DNA from: Streptomyces sp. P9-A4
GTDB taxonomy: Bacteria > Actinomycetota > Actinomycetes > Streptomycetales > Streptomycetaceae
DNA length: 64,000 bases
Assembly: GCF_036634195.1 (NCBI RefSeq)
Contig: NZ_JAZIFY010000001.1
Location: forward strand, 1,808,501 to 1,872,500
Direction of reading: 5' to 3'
This document shows, piece by piece, positions 11,656 to 21,741 of this stretch. Position 1 is the first letter of the stretch. Each line of letters begins with the position of its first letter. A model generated the notes under the pieces. That model was not told the origin of the DNA. It saw only the letters and a list, made by a program, of their open reading frames with translations, and made no database searches. Made by a program: the position numbers and the translations under genes.

Positions 11656-13080
11656 TCAGGCGTCCCCGGTGGCGGCGAGGGCGCGGACCGCGTCCGCGAA
11701 GGCCTCGCCCCGCTTGTTGTAGTTGGTGAACATGTCCATCGAGGCGCAGGCCGGGGCGAGGAGGACCGTGTCCCCCGGGCGGGCGAGCCGGGCCGCCTCG
11801 CGGACCGCCTCGGACATCGCCCCAGTGTCGGTCCGGTCGAGGTCCACCACCGGGACTTCCGGGGCGTGTCGCGCGAGGGCTTCGCGGATCAGCGCGCGGT
11901 CGGCGCCGATCAGGACGGCCCCGCGCAGGCGCTTCGCCGACTTCTGGACGAGTTCGTCGAAGGTGGCGCCCTTGGCGAGGCCGCCGGCGATCCAGACGAT
12001 CGGGTCGTAGGCGGCCAACGAGGCTTCGGCGGCGTGGGTGTTGGTGGCCTTGGAGTCGTCGACGTACGCGACTCCCCCGGTCTCCTCGACCAGTTCGATG
12101 CGGTGCGGGTCGGGCCGGAAGGCCTTCAGCCCGTCGCGTACGGCCTTGGCGTCGACGCCGAAGGCGCGGGCGAGGGCGGCGGCGGCGAGCGCGTTGGCGA
12201 TGTTGTGCGGGGCCGGCGGCTGGACGTCCGTGACCTCGGCCAGCTCCTGGGCGTTCTTCTGCCGGTTCTCGACGAAGGCGCGGTCGACGAGGATGCCCTC
12301 GACGACGCCGAGCTGGGAGGGGCCGGGGGTGCCGAGGGTGAAGCCGATGGCACGGCAGCCCTCCTCGACGTCGGCCTCGCGCACCAGGTCCTCGGTCACC
12401 TTGTCCGCGACGTTGTAGACGCAGGCGACCCGGTTGCCCTCGTAGACGCGGCCCTTGTCGGCGGCGTACGCCTCCATGGAGCCGTGCCAGTCGAGGTGGT
12501 CGGGCGCCAGGTTGAGCACGGCGGCCGAGTGGACCCGGACCGAGGGCGCCCAGTGCAGCTGGTAGCTGGAGAGTTCCACGGCGAGCACGTCGTACTCGGC
12601 CTCGCCGAGGACGGCGTCGAGGAGGGAGACCCCGATGTTGCCGACGGCTGCGGTGCGCAGCCCGGCGGCCTCCAGGATCGAGGCGAGCATCCGGACGGTC
12701 GTGGTCTTGCCGTTGGTGCCGGTGACCGCGAGCCAGGGGGCCGCGTCCGGGCCCCTCAGGCGCCAGGCCAGCTCGACGTCGCCCCAGATCTCCACGCCCG
12801 CCTCGGCGGCGGCCGTGAAGAGCGGCTTGTCGGGGCGCCAGCCGGGGGTGGTGACGATCAGCTCGGTGCCGGACGGCAGGGTCGCCCCGTCGCCGAGGCG
12901 GACGGTGATGCCCTCCGCCTCCAGCTCCGCCGCCTGGGCCCGGGAGCGCTCGTCGTCGCCGTCGTTGACGACGGTCACGAGGGCGCCGAGCCCGTGCAGG
13001 GCGCGGGCGGCCGGGATGCCGGACACCCCGAGCCCCGCGACGGTGACCTTCTTGCCGTTCCAGTCGAGCTGTTCTGTCAC
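11656..13080 (-). CDS. murD: UDP-MurNAc-L-alanine:D-glutamate ligase MurD
   Basis: Cytoplasmic ligase adding D-Glu to UDP-MurNAc-L-Ala. About 474 residues. The P-loop TGTNGKTTT is present, with the N-terminal Rossmann motif VAGLGVSG and DDSKATN near the C-terminal domain. Two starts are plausible. GTG at 13080 overlaps the mraY stop as GTGA; ATG at 13095 adds MGSRE. Neither has a good ribosome site, and the coupled GTG is preferred because the same overlap recurs in this cluster. Confidence 0.95.
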   Translation of the reverse strand: MTEQLDWNGKKVTVAGLGVSGIPAARALHGLGALVTVVNDGDDERSRAQAAELEAEGITVRLGDGATLPSGTELIVTTPGWRPDKPLFTAAAEAGVEIWGDVELAWRLRGPDAAPWLAVTGTNGKTTTVRMLASILEAAGLRTAAVGNIGVSLLDAVLGEAEYDVLAVELSSYQLHWAPSVRVHSAAVLNLAPDHLDWHGSMEAYAADKGRVYEGNRVACVYNVADKVTEDLVREADVEEGCRAIGFTLGTPGPSQLGVVEGILVDRAFVENRQKNAQELAEVTDVQPPAPHNIANALAAAALARAFGVDAKAVRDGLKAFRPDPHRIELVEETGGVAYVDDSKATNTHAAEASLAAYDPIVWIAGGLAKGATFDELVQKSAKRLRGAVLIGADRALIREALARHAPEVPVVDLDRTDTGAMSEAVREAARLARPGDTVLLAPACASMDMFTNYNKRGEAFADAVRALAATGDA

Positions 13081-14147
13081 TTCTCTGCTGCCCATCCCGC
13101 GTAGAAGAGGCCCAGGCCCACGATCACGCACATGCCCTGGATGATCCAGAACCGGACGACGACCAGGACCTCGGACCACCCCTTGAGTTCGAAGTGGTGC
13201 TGGAGTGGCGCCATCCGGAAGACGCGCTTGCCGGTCATCTTGAACGAACCGACCTGGATGACCACGGACATCGTGATCAGCACGAACAGGCCGCCGAGCA
13301 GCGCCATCAGGAACTCCGTACGGGAGCAGATGGCGAGGCCGGCGAGGGCGCCGCCGAGGGCGAGCGAGCCGGTGTCACCCATGAAGATCTTGGCCGGCGA
13401 GGTGTTCCACCAGAGGAAGCCGAAGCAGGAGCCCATCAGCGCGGAGGCGACGACCGCGAGGTCGAGCGGATCGCGTACCTCGAAGCAGGCGTTGGGGTTG
13501 GTCAGGGTCATGGCGTTCGCGCACGACTCCTGGAACTGCCAGAGCCCGATGAAGGTGTACGCGCCGAAGACCATCACCGACGCGCCGGTGGCCAGGCCGT
13601 CCAGACCGTCCGTCAGGTTCACGCCGTTGGACATGGCCAGGATCATGAACAGCGCCCAGACCACGAACAGCACCGGTCCGATGGACCAGCCGAAGTCCAT
13701 GATGAAGGAGAGCCGCGTGGAGGCCGGGGTGAGCCCGCGGAGGTCCGCGAACTGCAGCGAGAGCACGGCGAAGGCGATGCCGACGATCAGCTGGCCGGCC
13801 ATCTTCGCCTTGGCCCGCAGACCGAGCGAACGCTGCTTGACGATCTTGATGTAGTCGTCGAGGAAGCCGACCAGGCCCATGCCGGCCATCAGGAACAGCA
13901 CCAGGACGCCCGAGTACGTCGGGTCCTCGCCGGTGATGACCTTGGCCAGGGCGTACGCGATGAGCGTGGCCAGGATGAAGGAGATGCCGCCCATGGTGGG
14001 CGTGCCCTTCTTCCCGGCGTGGCCGCGCGGGCCGTCGTCGCGGATGAACTGCCCGTATCCCTTGCGAGCGAGCAGCTTGATCAGCAGCGGGGTGCCGATC
14101 AGGGTCAGGAAGAGCCCTATGGCCCCCGCGAAGAGGATCTGCCTCAT
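13077..14147 (-). CDS. mraY: Phospho-MurNAc-pentapeptide translocase MraY
   Basis: Makes lipid I by moving phospho-MurNAc-pentapeptide to undecaprenyl phosphate. 356 residues with ten membrane helices. The catalytic aspartates lie in FLDDYIK and NLTDGLDGLA; the HHHFE-type loop appears as LQHHFELKGW. ATG start overlaps the murF stop as ATGA. Essential, and the target of nucleoside antibiotics made by other actinomycetes. Confidence 0.98.
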   Translation of the reverse strand: MRQILFAGAIGLFLTLIGTPLLIKLLARKGYGQFIRDDGPRGHAGKKGTPTMGGISFILATLIAYALAKVITGEDPTYSGVLVLFLMAGMGLVGFLDDYIKIVKQRSLGLRAKAKMAGQLIVGIAFAVLSLQFADLRGLTPASTRLSFIMDFGWSIGPVLFVVWALFMILAMSNGVNLTDGLDGLATGASVMVFGAYTFIGLWQFQESCANAMTLTNPNACFEVRDPLDLAVVASALMGSCFGFLWWNTSPAKIFMGDTGSLALGGALAGLAICSRTEFLMALLGGLFVLITMSVVIQVGSFKMTGKRVFRMAPLQHHFELKGWSEVLVVVRFWIIQGMCVIVGLGLFYAGWAAEK

Positions 14148-15568
14148 CGGCCGGTGACCTCGCCCTCGGTGTCGAGGAGAGCCAGGGCGACCTTTTCGAG
14201 ACCGACCGACCTGGAAGCCTTCACAAGGACGACGTCCCCCGGGCGCAGCTCACTGCGCAACAGGTCGACAGCCGCCTGCGCGTCGGACACGTGCACCGAC
14301 TCCTCACCCCACGAACCCTCGTTATATGCGCCCAGTTGCAGCCAGGACGCTTCCCTGTCCCCGACCGCGACGAGCTTGCTGACGTTGAGCCGGACGGCGA
14401 GCCGTCCGACCGCGTCGTGCTCGACGAGCGATGCGTCACCGAGCTCGGCCATCTTCCCGAGCACCGCCCACGTACGGGCCCCGCGGGCCTGTCCGGCCCT
14501 GCCCATGGCCGCGAGCGCGCGCAGGGCGGCTCGCATGGACTCGGGGTTCGCGTTGTAGGCGTCGTTGACGATCGTCACGCCGTCCGGACGCTCGGTGACC
14601 TCCATGCGCCAGCGCGACAGGGTGCCGGCCTCGGAGAGCGCGGTGGCGATCTCCTCGACAGGCATGCCCAACTCGTGCGCGACGGCGGCCGCTGCGAGCG
14701 CGTTCGACACGTGGTGCTCACCGTACAGGCGCAAGGTCACGTCGCTGCACCCGGTGGGTGTGTGAAGCCTGAAAGAAGGCTGTCCGGCGTCTGTGAGGCG
14801 GACGTTCTCGGCCCGTACGGCCGCTTCGTCCGCTTCGCCGAAGAAGGTCACGCGGGCCTTGGTGCGGCTCGCCATCGCGCGGACGAGCGGGTCGTCGATG
14901 TTGAGGACCGCGATACCGCCCTCCTCGGCCGAGGGCAGCGACTCGACGAGTTCGCCCTTGGCCTTGGCGATCTGCTCCCGGCCGCCGAACTCGCCGATGT
15001 GGGCGGTGCCCACGTTGAGGACGAGGCCGATACGGGGCGGGGTGAGCCCCGTGAGGTAGCGGATGTGGCCGATGCCGCGGGCGCCCATCTCCAGGACCAG
15101 GTGCCGCGTCTCGTCGCTCGCGCGGAGCGCGGTGAGCGGCAGGCCGATCTCGTTGTTGAGCGAACCGGGCGTCCACACGGTGGGCGCGTGGCGGTCGAGG
15201 ACCTGGGCGATCAGGTCCTTGGTGGAGGTCTTGCCGGCCGAACCGGTGAGGGCGACGACATCGGTGCCGAGGCGTTCGACGACCGCGCGGGCGAGGGCTC
15301 CCAGCGCGGTCTGGACGTCGTCGACGACGAGGGCGGGGACGCCGACGGGCCGGGCGGCGAGCACGGCCGTCGCACCGGCGGCGACCGCGCGTTCCGCGTA
15401 GTCGTGGCCGTCGACGTGCTCACCGGCGAAGGCCGCGAAGAGGCTGCCTGCCCGCACCTCGCGGGAGTCGATGACGACGGGCCCGGTGATCCGGGCGGCC
15501 GGATCCGGTATGTCGTGCGCCTGCCCGCCGACGATTTCGGCGATCTCGGCGAGGGAGAGGGCGATCAC
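14144..15568 (-). CDS. murF: UDP-MurNAc-tripeptide:D-Ala-D-Ala ligase MurF
   Basis: Completes the UDP-MurNAc-pentapeptide in the cytoplasm. 474 residues. The P-loop TGSAGKTSTKD, the SLNNEIGLPLT substrate loop and the NDAYNANPESM motif of MurF proteins are all visible. GTG start five bases downstream of the murE stop; the weak GGGATGA upstream and tight spacing imply coupling with murE. Confidence 0.97.
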   Translation of the reverse strand: MIALSLAEIAEIVGGQAHDIPDPAARITGPVVIDSREVRAGSLFAAFAGEHVDGHDYAERAVAAGATAVLAARPVGVPALVVDDVQTALGALARAVVERLGTDVVALTGSAGKTSTKDLIAQVLDRHAPTVWTPGSLNNEIGLPLTALRASDETRHLVLEMGARGIGHIRYLTGLTPPRIGLVLNVGTAHIGEFGGREQIAKAKGELVESLPSAEEGGIAVLNIDDPLVRAMASRTKARVTFFGEADEAAVRAENVRLTDAGQPSFRLHTPTGCSDVTLRLYGEHHVSNALAAAAVAHELGMPVEEIATALSEAGTLSRWRMEVTERPDGVTIVNDAYNANPESMRAALRALAAMGRAGQARGARTWAVLGKMAELGDASLVEHDAVGRLAVRLNVSKLVAVGDREASWLQLGAYNEGSWGEESVHVSDAQAAVDLLRSELRPGDVVLVKASRSVGLEKVALALLDTEGEVTGR

Positions 15569-15572
15569 TGCT

Positions 15573-17273
15573 TCATCCCTGACTGTTCTGGTGGCTGGCT
15601 TCGGCGCCTTCGTCCGCCGGGGCGGCCGGGGCGTTCTGTTCGAGGATCACCGCGCGCAGGACCTCGCGGTCGTCGAAGGGCCGTACGACCCCGGCGATCT
15701 CCTGGCCCTGCTCGTGGCCCTTGCCGGCGACCAGGAGGGTGTCGCCGGGCCGCGCGCGGCGGACGGCGGCGGCGATGGCGGCGGCCCGGTCGGCTTCGAC
15801 CAGGACGTCGCCGCGCTCCTCCGCCGGTACCTCGGCGGCGCCCGCGAGCATGGCGCTGAGGATCTTGAGCGGGTCCTCGGAGCGGGGGTTGTCGGAGGTC
15901 AGGACGGTGGTGTCGGCGAGCCGGGCGGCGGCGGCGCCCATCGGGCCGCGCTTGGTGGTGTCCCGGTCGCCGCCGCAGCCGATGACCACGTGCAGCCTGC
16001 CCTCGGTGACCTCGCGCAGGGAGCGCAGCACCGATTCGACGGCGTCCGTCTTGTGCGCGTAGTCGACGACGGCGAGGTACGGCTGGCCCGCCTCGACCCG
16101 CTCCAGGCGGCCGGGGACGCCGGGGACCGCGGCTACGCCCTCGGCGGCGGCCTTCGGGTCGAGGCCCGCGGCGGCGAGGGTGGCGATCGCGGCGAGGGTG
16201 TTGGCGACGTTGAACGGGCCGGGCAGCGGGGCGGTGGCGGGGAACCGCTCGCCTCCGGGGCCGACGGCGGTGAACGTCGAGTCGTGGGAGCCGAGGACGA
16301 GGTCCTCGGCGCGCCAGTCGGCGTCGGCGCGGCCCTCGGCGGAGAAGGTGAGGACCGGGACGGTCGCCTCCCCGGCGAGCCTGCGGCCGTACGCGTCGTC
16401 GAGGTTGACCACGCCCAGGCGGCTGCGCCCGGGCGTGAAGAGCCCGGCCTTCGCCCGGTAGTAGTCGTCCATGTCGGAGTGGAACTCCATGTGCTCCGGG
16501 CTGAGGTTGTTGAAGACGGCGACGTCGAAGACGCAGCCGTCGACCCGGCCGAGGACCAGGGCGTGGCTGGAGACCTCCATGGCGACGGCGTCGACGCCCC
16601 GCTCGCGCATGACGGCGAAGAGCGCCTGGAGGTCGGTGGCCTCGGGGGTGGTCCGCTCCGACTTGATGCGTTCGTCGCCGATCCGCATCTCGACGGTGCC
16701 GACGAGACCGGTGCTGTGCCCGGTGCCGCGCAGTCCGCCCTCGACGAGGTAGGCGGTGGTGGTCTTGCCGGAGGTGCCGGTGATGCCGATCTGGAGGAGG
16801 CCGTCGCCGGGCCGTCCGTAGATCTCGGCGGCGAGTTCGCCCATCCGGCCGCGCGGGTCCTCGACGGCCAGGACCGGCAGGCCGGTCGCGGCGGCACGCT
16901 CGGCGCCCGTCGGGTCGGTGAGGATCGCGGCGGCGCCGAGTCCGGCGGCCTGGGTCACGAAGTCGGCGCCGTGCAGGCGGGCTCCGGGCAGGGCCGCGTA
17001 GACGTCGCCGGGGCGCACGGCCCGGGAGTCGTGGGTGATCCCCGAGATCTCGGCGGTCCGGGCGATGCCGGGGACGTCGACCCCCAGCTGTGCGGCCAGG
17101 TCGCCCAGGGGTGTCGGGCGGGCCTGCTCCGGCCGGGGCGGGGCGGTTCGGTACTGATCAGCGTGTGGCACGGCGGTGAGCGTACCGGGCGCACCCTGTG
17201 GGGGGCCAAAAGAGCCCGGGGCCTCGCCGGAGTTCGATTTCCGGTTCCCGGAATGGGGGGTGATCGTTGTCAC
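15573..17273 (-). CDS. murE: UDP-MurNAc-dipeptide:diaminopimelate ligase MurE
   Basis: Adds diaminopimelate to UDP-MurNAc-L-Ala-D-Glu. 566 residues. P-loop TGTSGKTTT, and the specificity motif DNPRSEDP whose arginine recognises diaminopimelate rather than lysine; this agrees with LL-DAP walls of Streptomyces. The GTG start at 17273 has GGGAG 7 nt upstream, so the first ~55 low-complexity residues appear genuine, making it longer than E. coli MurE (~495). A shorter protein from an internal start cannot be excluded. Confidence 0.95.
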   Translation of the reverse strand: MTTITPHSGNRKSNSGEAPGSFGPPQGAPGTLTAVPHADQYRTAPPRPEQARPTPLGDLAAQLGVDVPGIARTAEISGITHDSRAVRPGDVYAALPGARLHGADFVTQAAGLGAAAILTDPTGAERAAATGLPVLAVEDPRGRMGELAAEIYGRPGDGLLQIGITGTSGKTTTAYLVEGGLRGTGHSTGLVGTVEMRIGDERIKSERTTPEATDLQALFAVMRERGVDAVAMEVSSHALVLGRVDGCVFDVAVFNNLSPEHMEFHSDMDDYYRAKAGLFTPGRSRLGVVNLDDAYGRRLAGEATVPVLTFSAEGRADADWRAEDLVLGSHDSTFTAVGPGGERFPATAPLPGPFNVANTLAAIATLAAAGLDPKAAAEGVAAVPGVPGRLERVEAGQPYLAVVDYAHKTDAVESVLRSLREVTEGRLHVVIGCGGDRDTTKRGPMGAAAARLADTTVLTSDNPRSEDPLKILSAMLAGAAEVPAEERGDVLVEADRAAAIAAAVRRARPGDTLLVAGKGHEQGQEIAGVVRPFDDREVLRAVILEQNAPAAPADEGAEASHQNSQG

Positions 17274-17289
17274 TGGTGCTCCCGGAGGG

Positions 17290-19275
17290 TCACGGGGTGG
17301 GGTCGAATTCGACCGGCAGTCGGGCGGGCGTGCTGCCCGTGGGGGCGACGTGGAGGGTCTTGAGGGCGAACTCCATGACCTTCTTGTAGATGGGGCCGCA
17401 GATCTGTCCGCCGAAGTAGTTGCCCTTGGTGGGGTTCTGGATGGCGCAGTAGACGGTGATCTCCGGGTCGTCGGCGGGGGCGAATCCGGCGAAGGAGGCG
17501 GTGTAGCCCTTGTAGCGGCCGAGTTCGGGGTCGACGCGGTTGGCGGTGCCGGTCTTGCCGGCGACGCGGTAGCCGGGGATGGCGGCCTTCTTGCCGGTGC
17601 CCTCCCGGTCGTCGACGACGGACTCCAGCATCTGGGCGAGAGTCTTGGCGGTCTTCTCGCTGACGACGCGTGACTCCTCGGGCTTGGGCGCCGGGGTGAA
17701 GCGCCCGTCGGGTCCCTTGGTGCCGCGGACGAGGGTCGGCTCGACGCGTACGCCTCCGTTGGCGATGGTCGAGTACACGGAGGCGGCCTGCATGGCGTTC
17801 ACGGAGAGGCCCTGGCCGAAGGGGATCGTGTACTGCTGCGAGGTGGACCAGTCCTGGGGCTTGGCCAGGATGCCGGGGGTCTCGCCCGGGTAGTTCAGGC
17901 CGGTGGGGCTGCCGATGCCGAACTTGCGCAGATAGCTGTGGAGGACGCGGTTGGACTCGGCCTGGGTGGCGCCGAGCTGGCCGGTGGCGAGGATGGTGCC
18001 GATGTTGCTGGACTTGGCGAGGACGCCGTTGAGGGTCAGGTACCAGGTCTTGTGGTCGACGTCGTCCTTGAAGAGCCGGTCGCCGCGGTGGAGCCGGTTG
18101 GGGACGGTGACATGGGTGTCGGGGGCCGCCTTGCCCTCCTCCAGGACGGCGGCCATGGACATGACCTTGCTGGTGGAGCCGGGCTCGTAGGCGTCCTGGA
18201 GGGCGGCGTTGCCCATGGCGGCGGCGTTGGCGGCGGAGAGGTCGTTGGGGTCGAAGCCGGGGGCGTTGGCCATGGCGAGGACCTCGCCGGTCCGGGTGTT
18301 CTGCACGACGACGTAGCCGCGGTCGGCCTTGGACTTCTGCACCTGCTCGGTGATGGCCTGCTGGGCGGCCCACTGGATGTCCCGGTCGATGGTCAGCTCG
18401 ATGTCGGAGCCGGGGACGGCGGGGGTGCCCTGGGAGCCCGCTGTGGGCACCTGCCGGCCGCGGGACTCGGTGAAGCGGATCTTGCCGTCCTGGCCGGCCA
18501 GCTCCGGGTCGAGCATGGACTCGACGCCGCCTGCGCCCTTGCCCTCGGCGTTGACGTAGCCCAGTATCCCGGCGGCCAGCTCGCCGTTCGGGTAGACGCG
18601 CTTGGTGCTGGGCTCGCTGAGGACCCCGCCGAGGAGGTTGACGCCGTTGCCGCCGTCGGAGCGCTGGGCCTTCTGCCCGTAGACCCGCTTGAGGTCCCTG
18701 ATCTGGTTCCAGACCTGGGGGGTCTGCTTGCGGGCCAGCAGGGTGTAGCGGGACTTGGGGGTACGGAGCTTCTTGGCCAGCTCCGCGGGCTCCTTGCCGA
18801 GCAGGGGGGCGAGGAGGGCGGCGGCCTGTTCGGGCGCGTCGGGGAGCTTGGACTCCTCGGGCGTGAAGAGCTTGGGGTCGGCGGTGATGTCGTACGCGTC
18901 GACGCTGGCGGCGAGCGCGATGCCGTTGCGGTCGGTGATCTCGCCGCGCTCGGCGGAGAGCGTGTACTCCTGGAAGCGGTACCGGTCGGCCTTGGCCGCG
19001 TACGCGCTGGCGTCGACGGCCTGGACCTGGAGCAGCCGCACCACGAAGACCAGCATGACGAGGGTCAGGCCGAAGGAGATCAGCCGCAGCCGGGGGCGGG
19101 GGCTGCCGAGGCGGATGGTGCGGGGCTGCCGGGCCGGGGGCCTGGACGGGGTCCGCTTCGCGGCCGCCGGGCGGGGTGCCGGGCGGGACGGGCGGGCTCC
19201 GGCGGACGCGGGCCGGGGGCGCGCGGGCCGGGCGGGTCCGGGGACGCGGCGGCGCGGGGGCTCCTTGGTGGGCAC
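17290..19275 (-). CDS. ftsI: Septal transpeptidase FtsI (class B PBP)
   Basis: Cross-links septal peptidoglycan with FtsW. 661 residues: a Pro/Arg-rich cytoplasmic tail of about 60 residues, one transmembrane helix (about 64-83), the dimerisation/pedestal domain, then the transpeptidase. Active-site motifs are all present: STSK with nucleophile S367, the SSN triad element at about 422-424, and KTGT at 574-577. GTG start, only 7 bp from the ftsL stop. The long disordered N-terminus is characteristic of actinobacterial FtsI. Confidence 0.97.
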   Translation of the reverse strand: MPTKEPPRRRVPGPARPARPRPASAGARPSRPAPRPAAAKRTPSRPPARQPRTIRLGSPRPRLRLISFGLTLVMLVFVVRLLQVQAVDASAYAAKADRYRFQEYTLSAERGEITDRNGIALAASVDAYDITADPKLFTPEESKLPDAPEQAAALLAPLLGKEPAELAKKLRTPKSRYTLLARKQTPQVWNQIRDLKRVYGQKAQRSDGGNGVNLLGGVLSEPSTKRVYPNGELAAGILGYVNAEGKGAGGVESMLDPELAGQDGKIRFTESRGRQVPTAGSQGTPAVPGSDIELTIDRDIQWAAQQAITEQVQKSKADRGYVVVQNTRTGEVLAMANAPGFDPNDLSAANAAAMGNAALQDAYEPGSTSKVMSMAAVLEEGKAAPDTHVTVPNRLHRGDRLFKDDVDHKTWYLTLNGVLAKSSNIGTILATGQLGATQAESNRVLHSYLRKFGIGSPTGLNYPGETPGILAKPQDWSTSQQYTIPFGQGLSVNAMQAASVYSTIANGGVRVEPTLVRGTKGPDGRFTPAPKPEESRVVSEKTAKTLAQMLESVVDDREGTGKKAAIPGYRVAGKTGTANRVDPELGRYKGYTASFAGFAPADDPEITVYCAIQNPTKGNYFGGQICGPIYKKVMEFALKTLHVAPTGSTPARLPVEFDPTP

Positions 19276-19282
19276 TGCTCGG

Positions 19283-19834
19283 TCACCTGCCGGAGGGTCG
19301 GGGGCGGGCGGCTGTGGGCTCTGTCCGTCGGCCGGTGCCGCCGGGGCCCGGACCGGTGGCGGCGGAGGTCCCGGTGTTCGCCGAGGTGCCGGTGTTCGCC
19401 GGTGGCTTCGGGGGCTCGGTCGGGGCCGGCTTCGTGATCGGCTTCGGTGTCGGGCTCGGCTCCGGGGCGACCGCCTCCGAGGGCCTGCCGAGCACCTTGC
19501 CGTCGGGGCCGAGGAAGGCGGGGCTGCCGCCGGGCACCATGCCCAGCTCGCGGGCCCGGCGCTCCAGGGCGTCGGGCGCCGCGTAGTCGTCGACGTCCCG
19601 CTGGAGCGCCTGCTCCTCGTCGGTCAGCTCGGTGGTCCTGTTCTTGAGCTCGTTCAGCTGGAAGGAGCCCTGGTTGAGGGCCGAGTTCAGCAGGAGCAGG
19701 GTGATCAGGCCGCCACCGAGCAGCACCACGACGAGCAGGACGAAGGGGGTGCGGGCCGCCGTGCTGGGCCCGGAGGGCATGAGCCGTCCGAGCCGCGCGG
19801 CCCGCCCTTTGAGGGGCCCCTTCGCCGTGCTCAC
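19283..19834 (-). CDS. ftsL: FtsL-like divisome membrane protein
   Basis: 183-residue bitopic protein: about 30-residue basic cytoplasmic tail, membrane helix (31-50), then a heptad-containing stretch ([24 protein letters not shown]) and a Pro/Thr/Gly-rich tail from about residue 125. Position between rsmH and ftsI and the layout identify it as FtsL, whose sequence is poorly conserved. The start GTG overlaps the rsmH stop as GTGA. Longer than most FtsL proteins because of the Pro-rich tail, whose role is unknown. Confidence 0.88.
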   Translation of the reverse strand: MSTAKGPLKGRAARLGRLMPSGPSTAARTPFVLLVVVLLGGGLITLLLLNSALNQGSFQLNELKNRTTELTDEEQALQRDVDDYAAPDALERRARELGMVPGGSPAFLGPDGKVLGRPSEAVAPEPSPTPKPITKPAPTEPPKPPANTGTSANTGTSAATGPGPGGTGRRTEPTAARPRPSGR

Positions 19835-20787
19835 CGGACGTCCTCCCGGATGCGTTCGGCGCCCCGGAGCCGGGCCGGGGCGGCGCGCCGGTTCTCGGCG
19901 ACCTCCTCCTCGGTGGGCAGCTCGGCGCCCCGGGTGAGCAGTTTCAGCCGGGGCTGGTACTTCTCGGGGACGACCGGCAGTCCGGGCGGGGCGGTGGTGG
20001 CCGCGCCGGCCGCGAAGACCTGCTTGACGATGCGGTCCTCCAGCGACTGGTACGAGAGGACGACGACCCGGCCGCCGACGCCGATGGCCGCCACCGCCGC
20101 CGGGATCGCCTTCTCGACGCTGTCGAGCTCGCGGTTGACCTCGATGCGCAGGGCCTGGAAGGTGCGCTTGGCCGGGTTGCCGCCGGTGCGCTTGGCGGCC
20201 TGCGGCAGCGAGTCACGGATCAGCTCGACGAGCCGGGCGCTGTTGGTGAACGGCTCCTTGTCGCGCTCGCGCACGACCGCGGAGACGATCCGCTTGGCCT
20301 GCTTCTCCTCGCCGTACGCGCGGAGGATGCGGACCAGCTCGCCGGGCGGGTAGGTGTTGAGGACCTCGGCGGCGCTGATGCCGGTCGTCTGGTCCATGCG
20401 CATGTCGAGCGGGGCGTCCTGGGCGTAGGCGAAGCCGCGGTCGGCCTCGTCCAGCTGCATCGAGGAGACGCCGAGGTCGAAGAGGACGCCGTCGACGGTG
20501 GGGAGGCCGAGCCGGTCGAGGACCTCGGGCAGCTCGTCGTAGACGGCGTGCACGAGCGTGGCGCGCTCTCCGTAAGGGGCGAGCCGCTCGCCGGAGAGCC
20601 GCAGGGCCTCCTTGTCGCGGTCGAGGGCGACGAGCCGCACCTCGGGGAACCGCTTCAGGAGTGCCTCGCTGTGGCCGCCGAGGCCCAGGGTGCAGTCGAC
20701 GACGACCGCGCCGGGGCGCTCCAGGGCGGGGGCCAGCATGTCCAGGCACCGCTGGAGCATGACCGGGACGTGTCGGTCGTTGCTCAA
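19831..20787 (-). CDS. rsmH: 16S rRNA m4C1402 methyltransferase RsmH (MraW)
   Basis: SAM-dependent methylation of C1402 in the ribosomal P site. 318 residues. SAM motif [14 protein letters not shown] near the N-terminus, [17 protein letters not shown], and the [14 protein letters not shown] and [12 protein letters not shown] motifs of the family. The start is TTG with GAGAGGG upstream, giving the conserved N-terminus [11 protein letters not shown]. First gene of the minus-strand dcw cluster; the usual upstream partner mraZ is not adjacent. Confidence 0.96.
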   Translation of the reverse strand: MSNDRHVPVMLQRCLDMLAPALERPGAVVVDCTLGLGGHSEALLKRFPEVRLVALDRDKEALRLSGERLAPYGERATLVHAVYDELPEVLDRLGLPTVDGVLFDLGVSSMQLDEADRGFAYAQDAPLDMRMDQTTGISAAEVLNTYPPGELVRILRAYGEEKQAKRIVSAVVRERDKEPFTNSARLVELIRDSLPQAAKRTGGNPAKRTFQALRIEVNRELDSVEKAIPAAVAAIGVGGRVVVLSYQSLEDRIVKQVFAAGAATTAPPGLPVVPEKYQPRLKLLTRGAELPTEEEVAENRRAAPARLRGAERIREDVR

Positions 20788-21113
20788 TGCGCCCTCTCAG
20801 ATCCGGCGCGGAGGTGACCGGCGAGCGGGAGGAGGCCGAGCCGTAGGTACCGCCGCACACACGGGGGAGAAACCGCGGAAATCGCTCGTTGTCTCCGTGA
20901 ACTTCGCGTCACTTTAGTCCACCGGACGCGCCGGTCAATCAACCGGCTGGCGCGTCGCACGGCGCCGGCCGGCCGGCCGGACATTCCGGACTGCTCACTC
21001 GTTCGGGGCCACACCGTCGGCGCCTGTGGGTTAGCTCACAACAAGGCTCATTGCGGTTCTTTGTCCGCTCTCACAGCGGGCCTGCGAGGCCTGTGACCAT
21101 TAACGTCGGAACC
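20788..21113. promoter_or_regulatory. Divergent rsmH / carbonic anhydrase intergenic region
   Basis: This 326-bp gap has no credible gene. On the minus strand a promoter TTGACC (20933-20938), 16-nt spacer, TAAAGT (20911-20916) is well placed to drive rsmH and the dcw cluster, leaving a leader of about 120 nt. No equally clear promoter is seen for the + strand gene, although the stretch just before it (TTAACG near 21100) is relatively AT-rich. Confidence 0.6.
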
Positions 21114-21713
21114 ATGTCGACCTCCGCGCACTCCTCTGCCGACGCCATACGCACCGGCGGCACGGTCACCGACCGTCTCGTCGGGGCGAACGCGCACTAC
21201 GCCGCCGATTTCACCGACCCCGGAATGGACGCGCGGCCCGTGCTGCGCGTCGCCGTCGTCGCCTGCATGGACGCCCGTCTCGACCTGCACGCGGCCCTCG
21301 GCCTCGAGCTCGGCGACTGCCACACCATCCGCAACGCCGGCGGGGTCGTCACCGACGACGTCATCCGCTCGCTCACCATCAGCCAGCGCGCCCTCGGCAC
21401 CCGCAGCGTGATGCTGGTGCACCACACGAACTGCGGTCTGGAATCGCTGACCGAGGACTTCCGGCACGAGCTGGAGGACGAGGTCGGGCAGCGTCCGGCC
21501 TGGGCCGTCGAGGCCTTCCGTGACGTGGACCAGGACGTCCGGCAGTCGATGCAGCGGGTGCGGACCTCCCCCTTCCTGCTGCACGCCGACGACGTCCGGG
21601 GCTTCGTCTTCGATGTGACGACGGGTCTCCTGCGCGAGATCGATCCGTCGGCCGAGCCGGTGGCCGCACCGTCCGCCGGGTCGACCGCCGAACCGTCTTC
21701 CGACCCGGCGTAA
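21114..21713 (+). CDS. Beta-class carbonic anhydrase
   Basis: Interconverts CO2 and bicarbonate. 199 residues from the ATG at 21114, which has GGAA just upstream; open frame before it lacks support. Zinc ligands of the beta class are visible as C51 and D53/R55 in CMDARLD, and H104 with C107 in HHTNC. The conserved NAGG follows. It resembles the short actinobacterial type (Rv1284-like). A Ser/Ala/Pro-rich tail of about 25 residues is probably disordered. Divergent from rsmH. Confidence 0.92.
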   Translation: MSTSAHSSADAIRTGGTVTDRLVGANAHYAADFTDPGMDARPVLRVAVVACMDARLDLHAALGLELGDCHTIRNAGGVVTDDVIRSLTISQRALGTRSVMLVHHTNCGLESLTEDFRHELEDEVGQRPAWAVEAFRDVDQDVRQSMQRVRTSPFLLHADDVRGFVFDVTTGLLREIDPSAEPVAAPSAGSTAEPSSDPA

Positions 21714-21741
21714 GCACCCAAACCCCGGCATTCCCTCCGCA

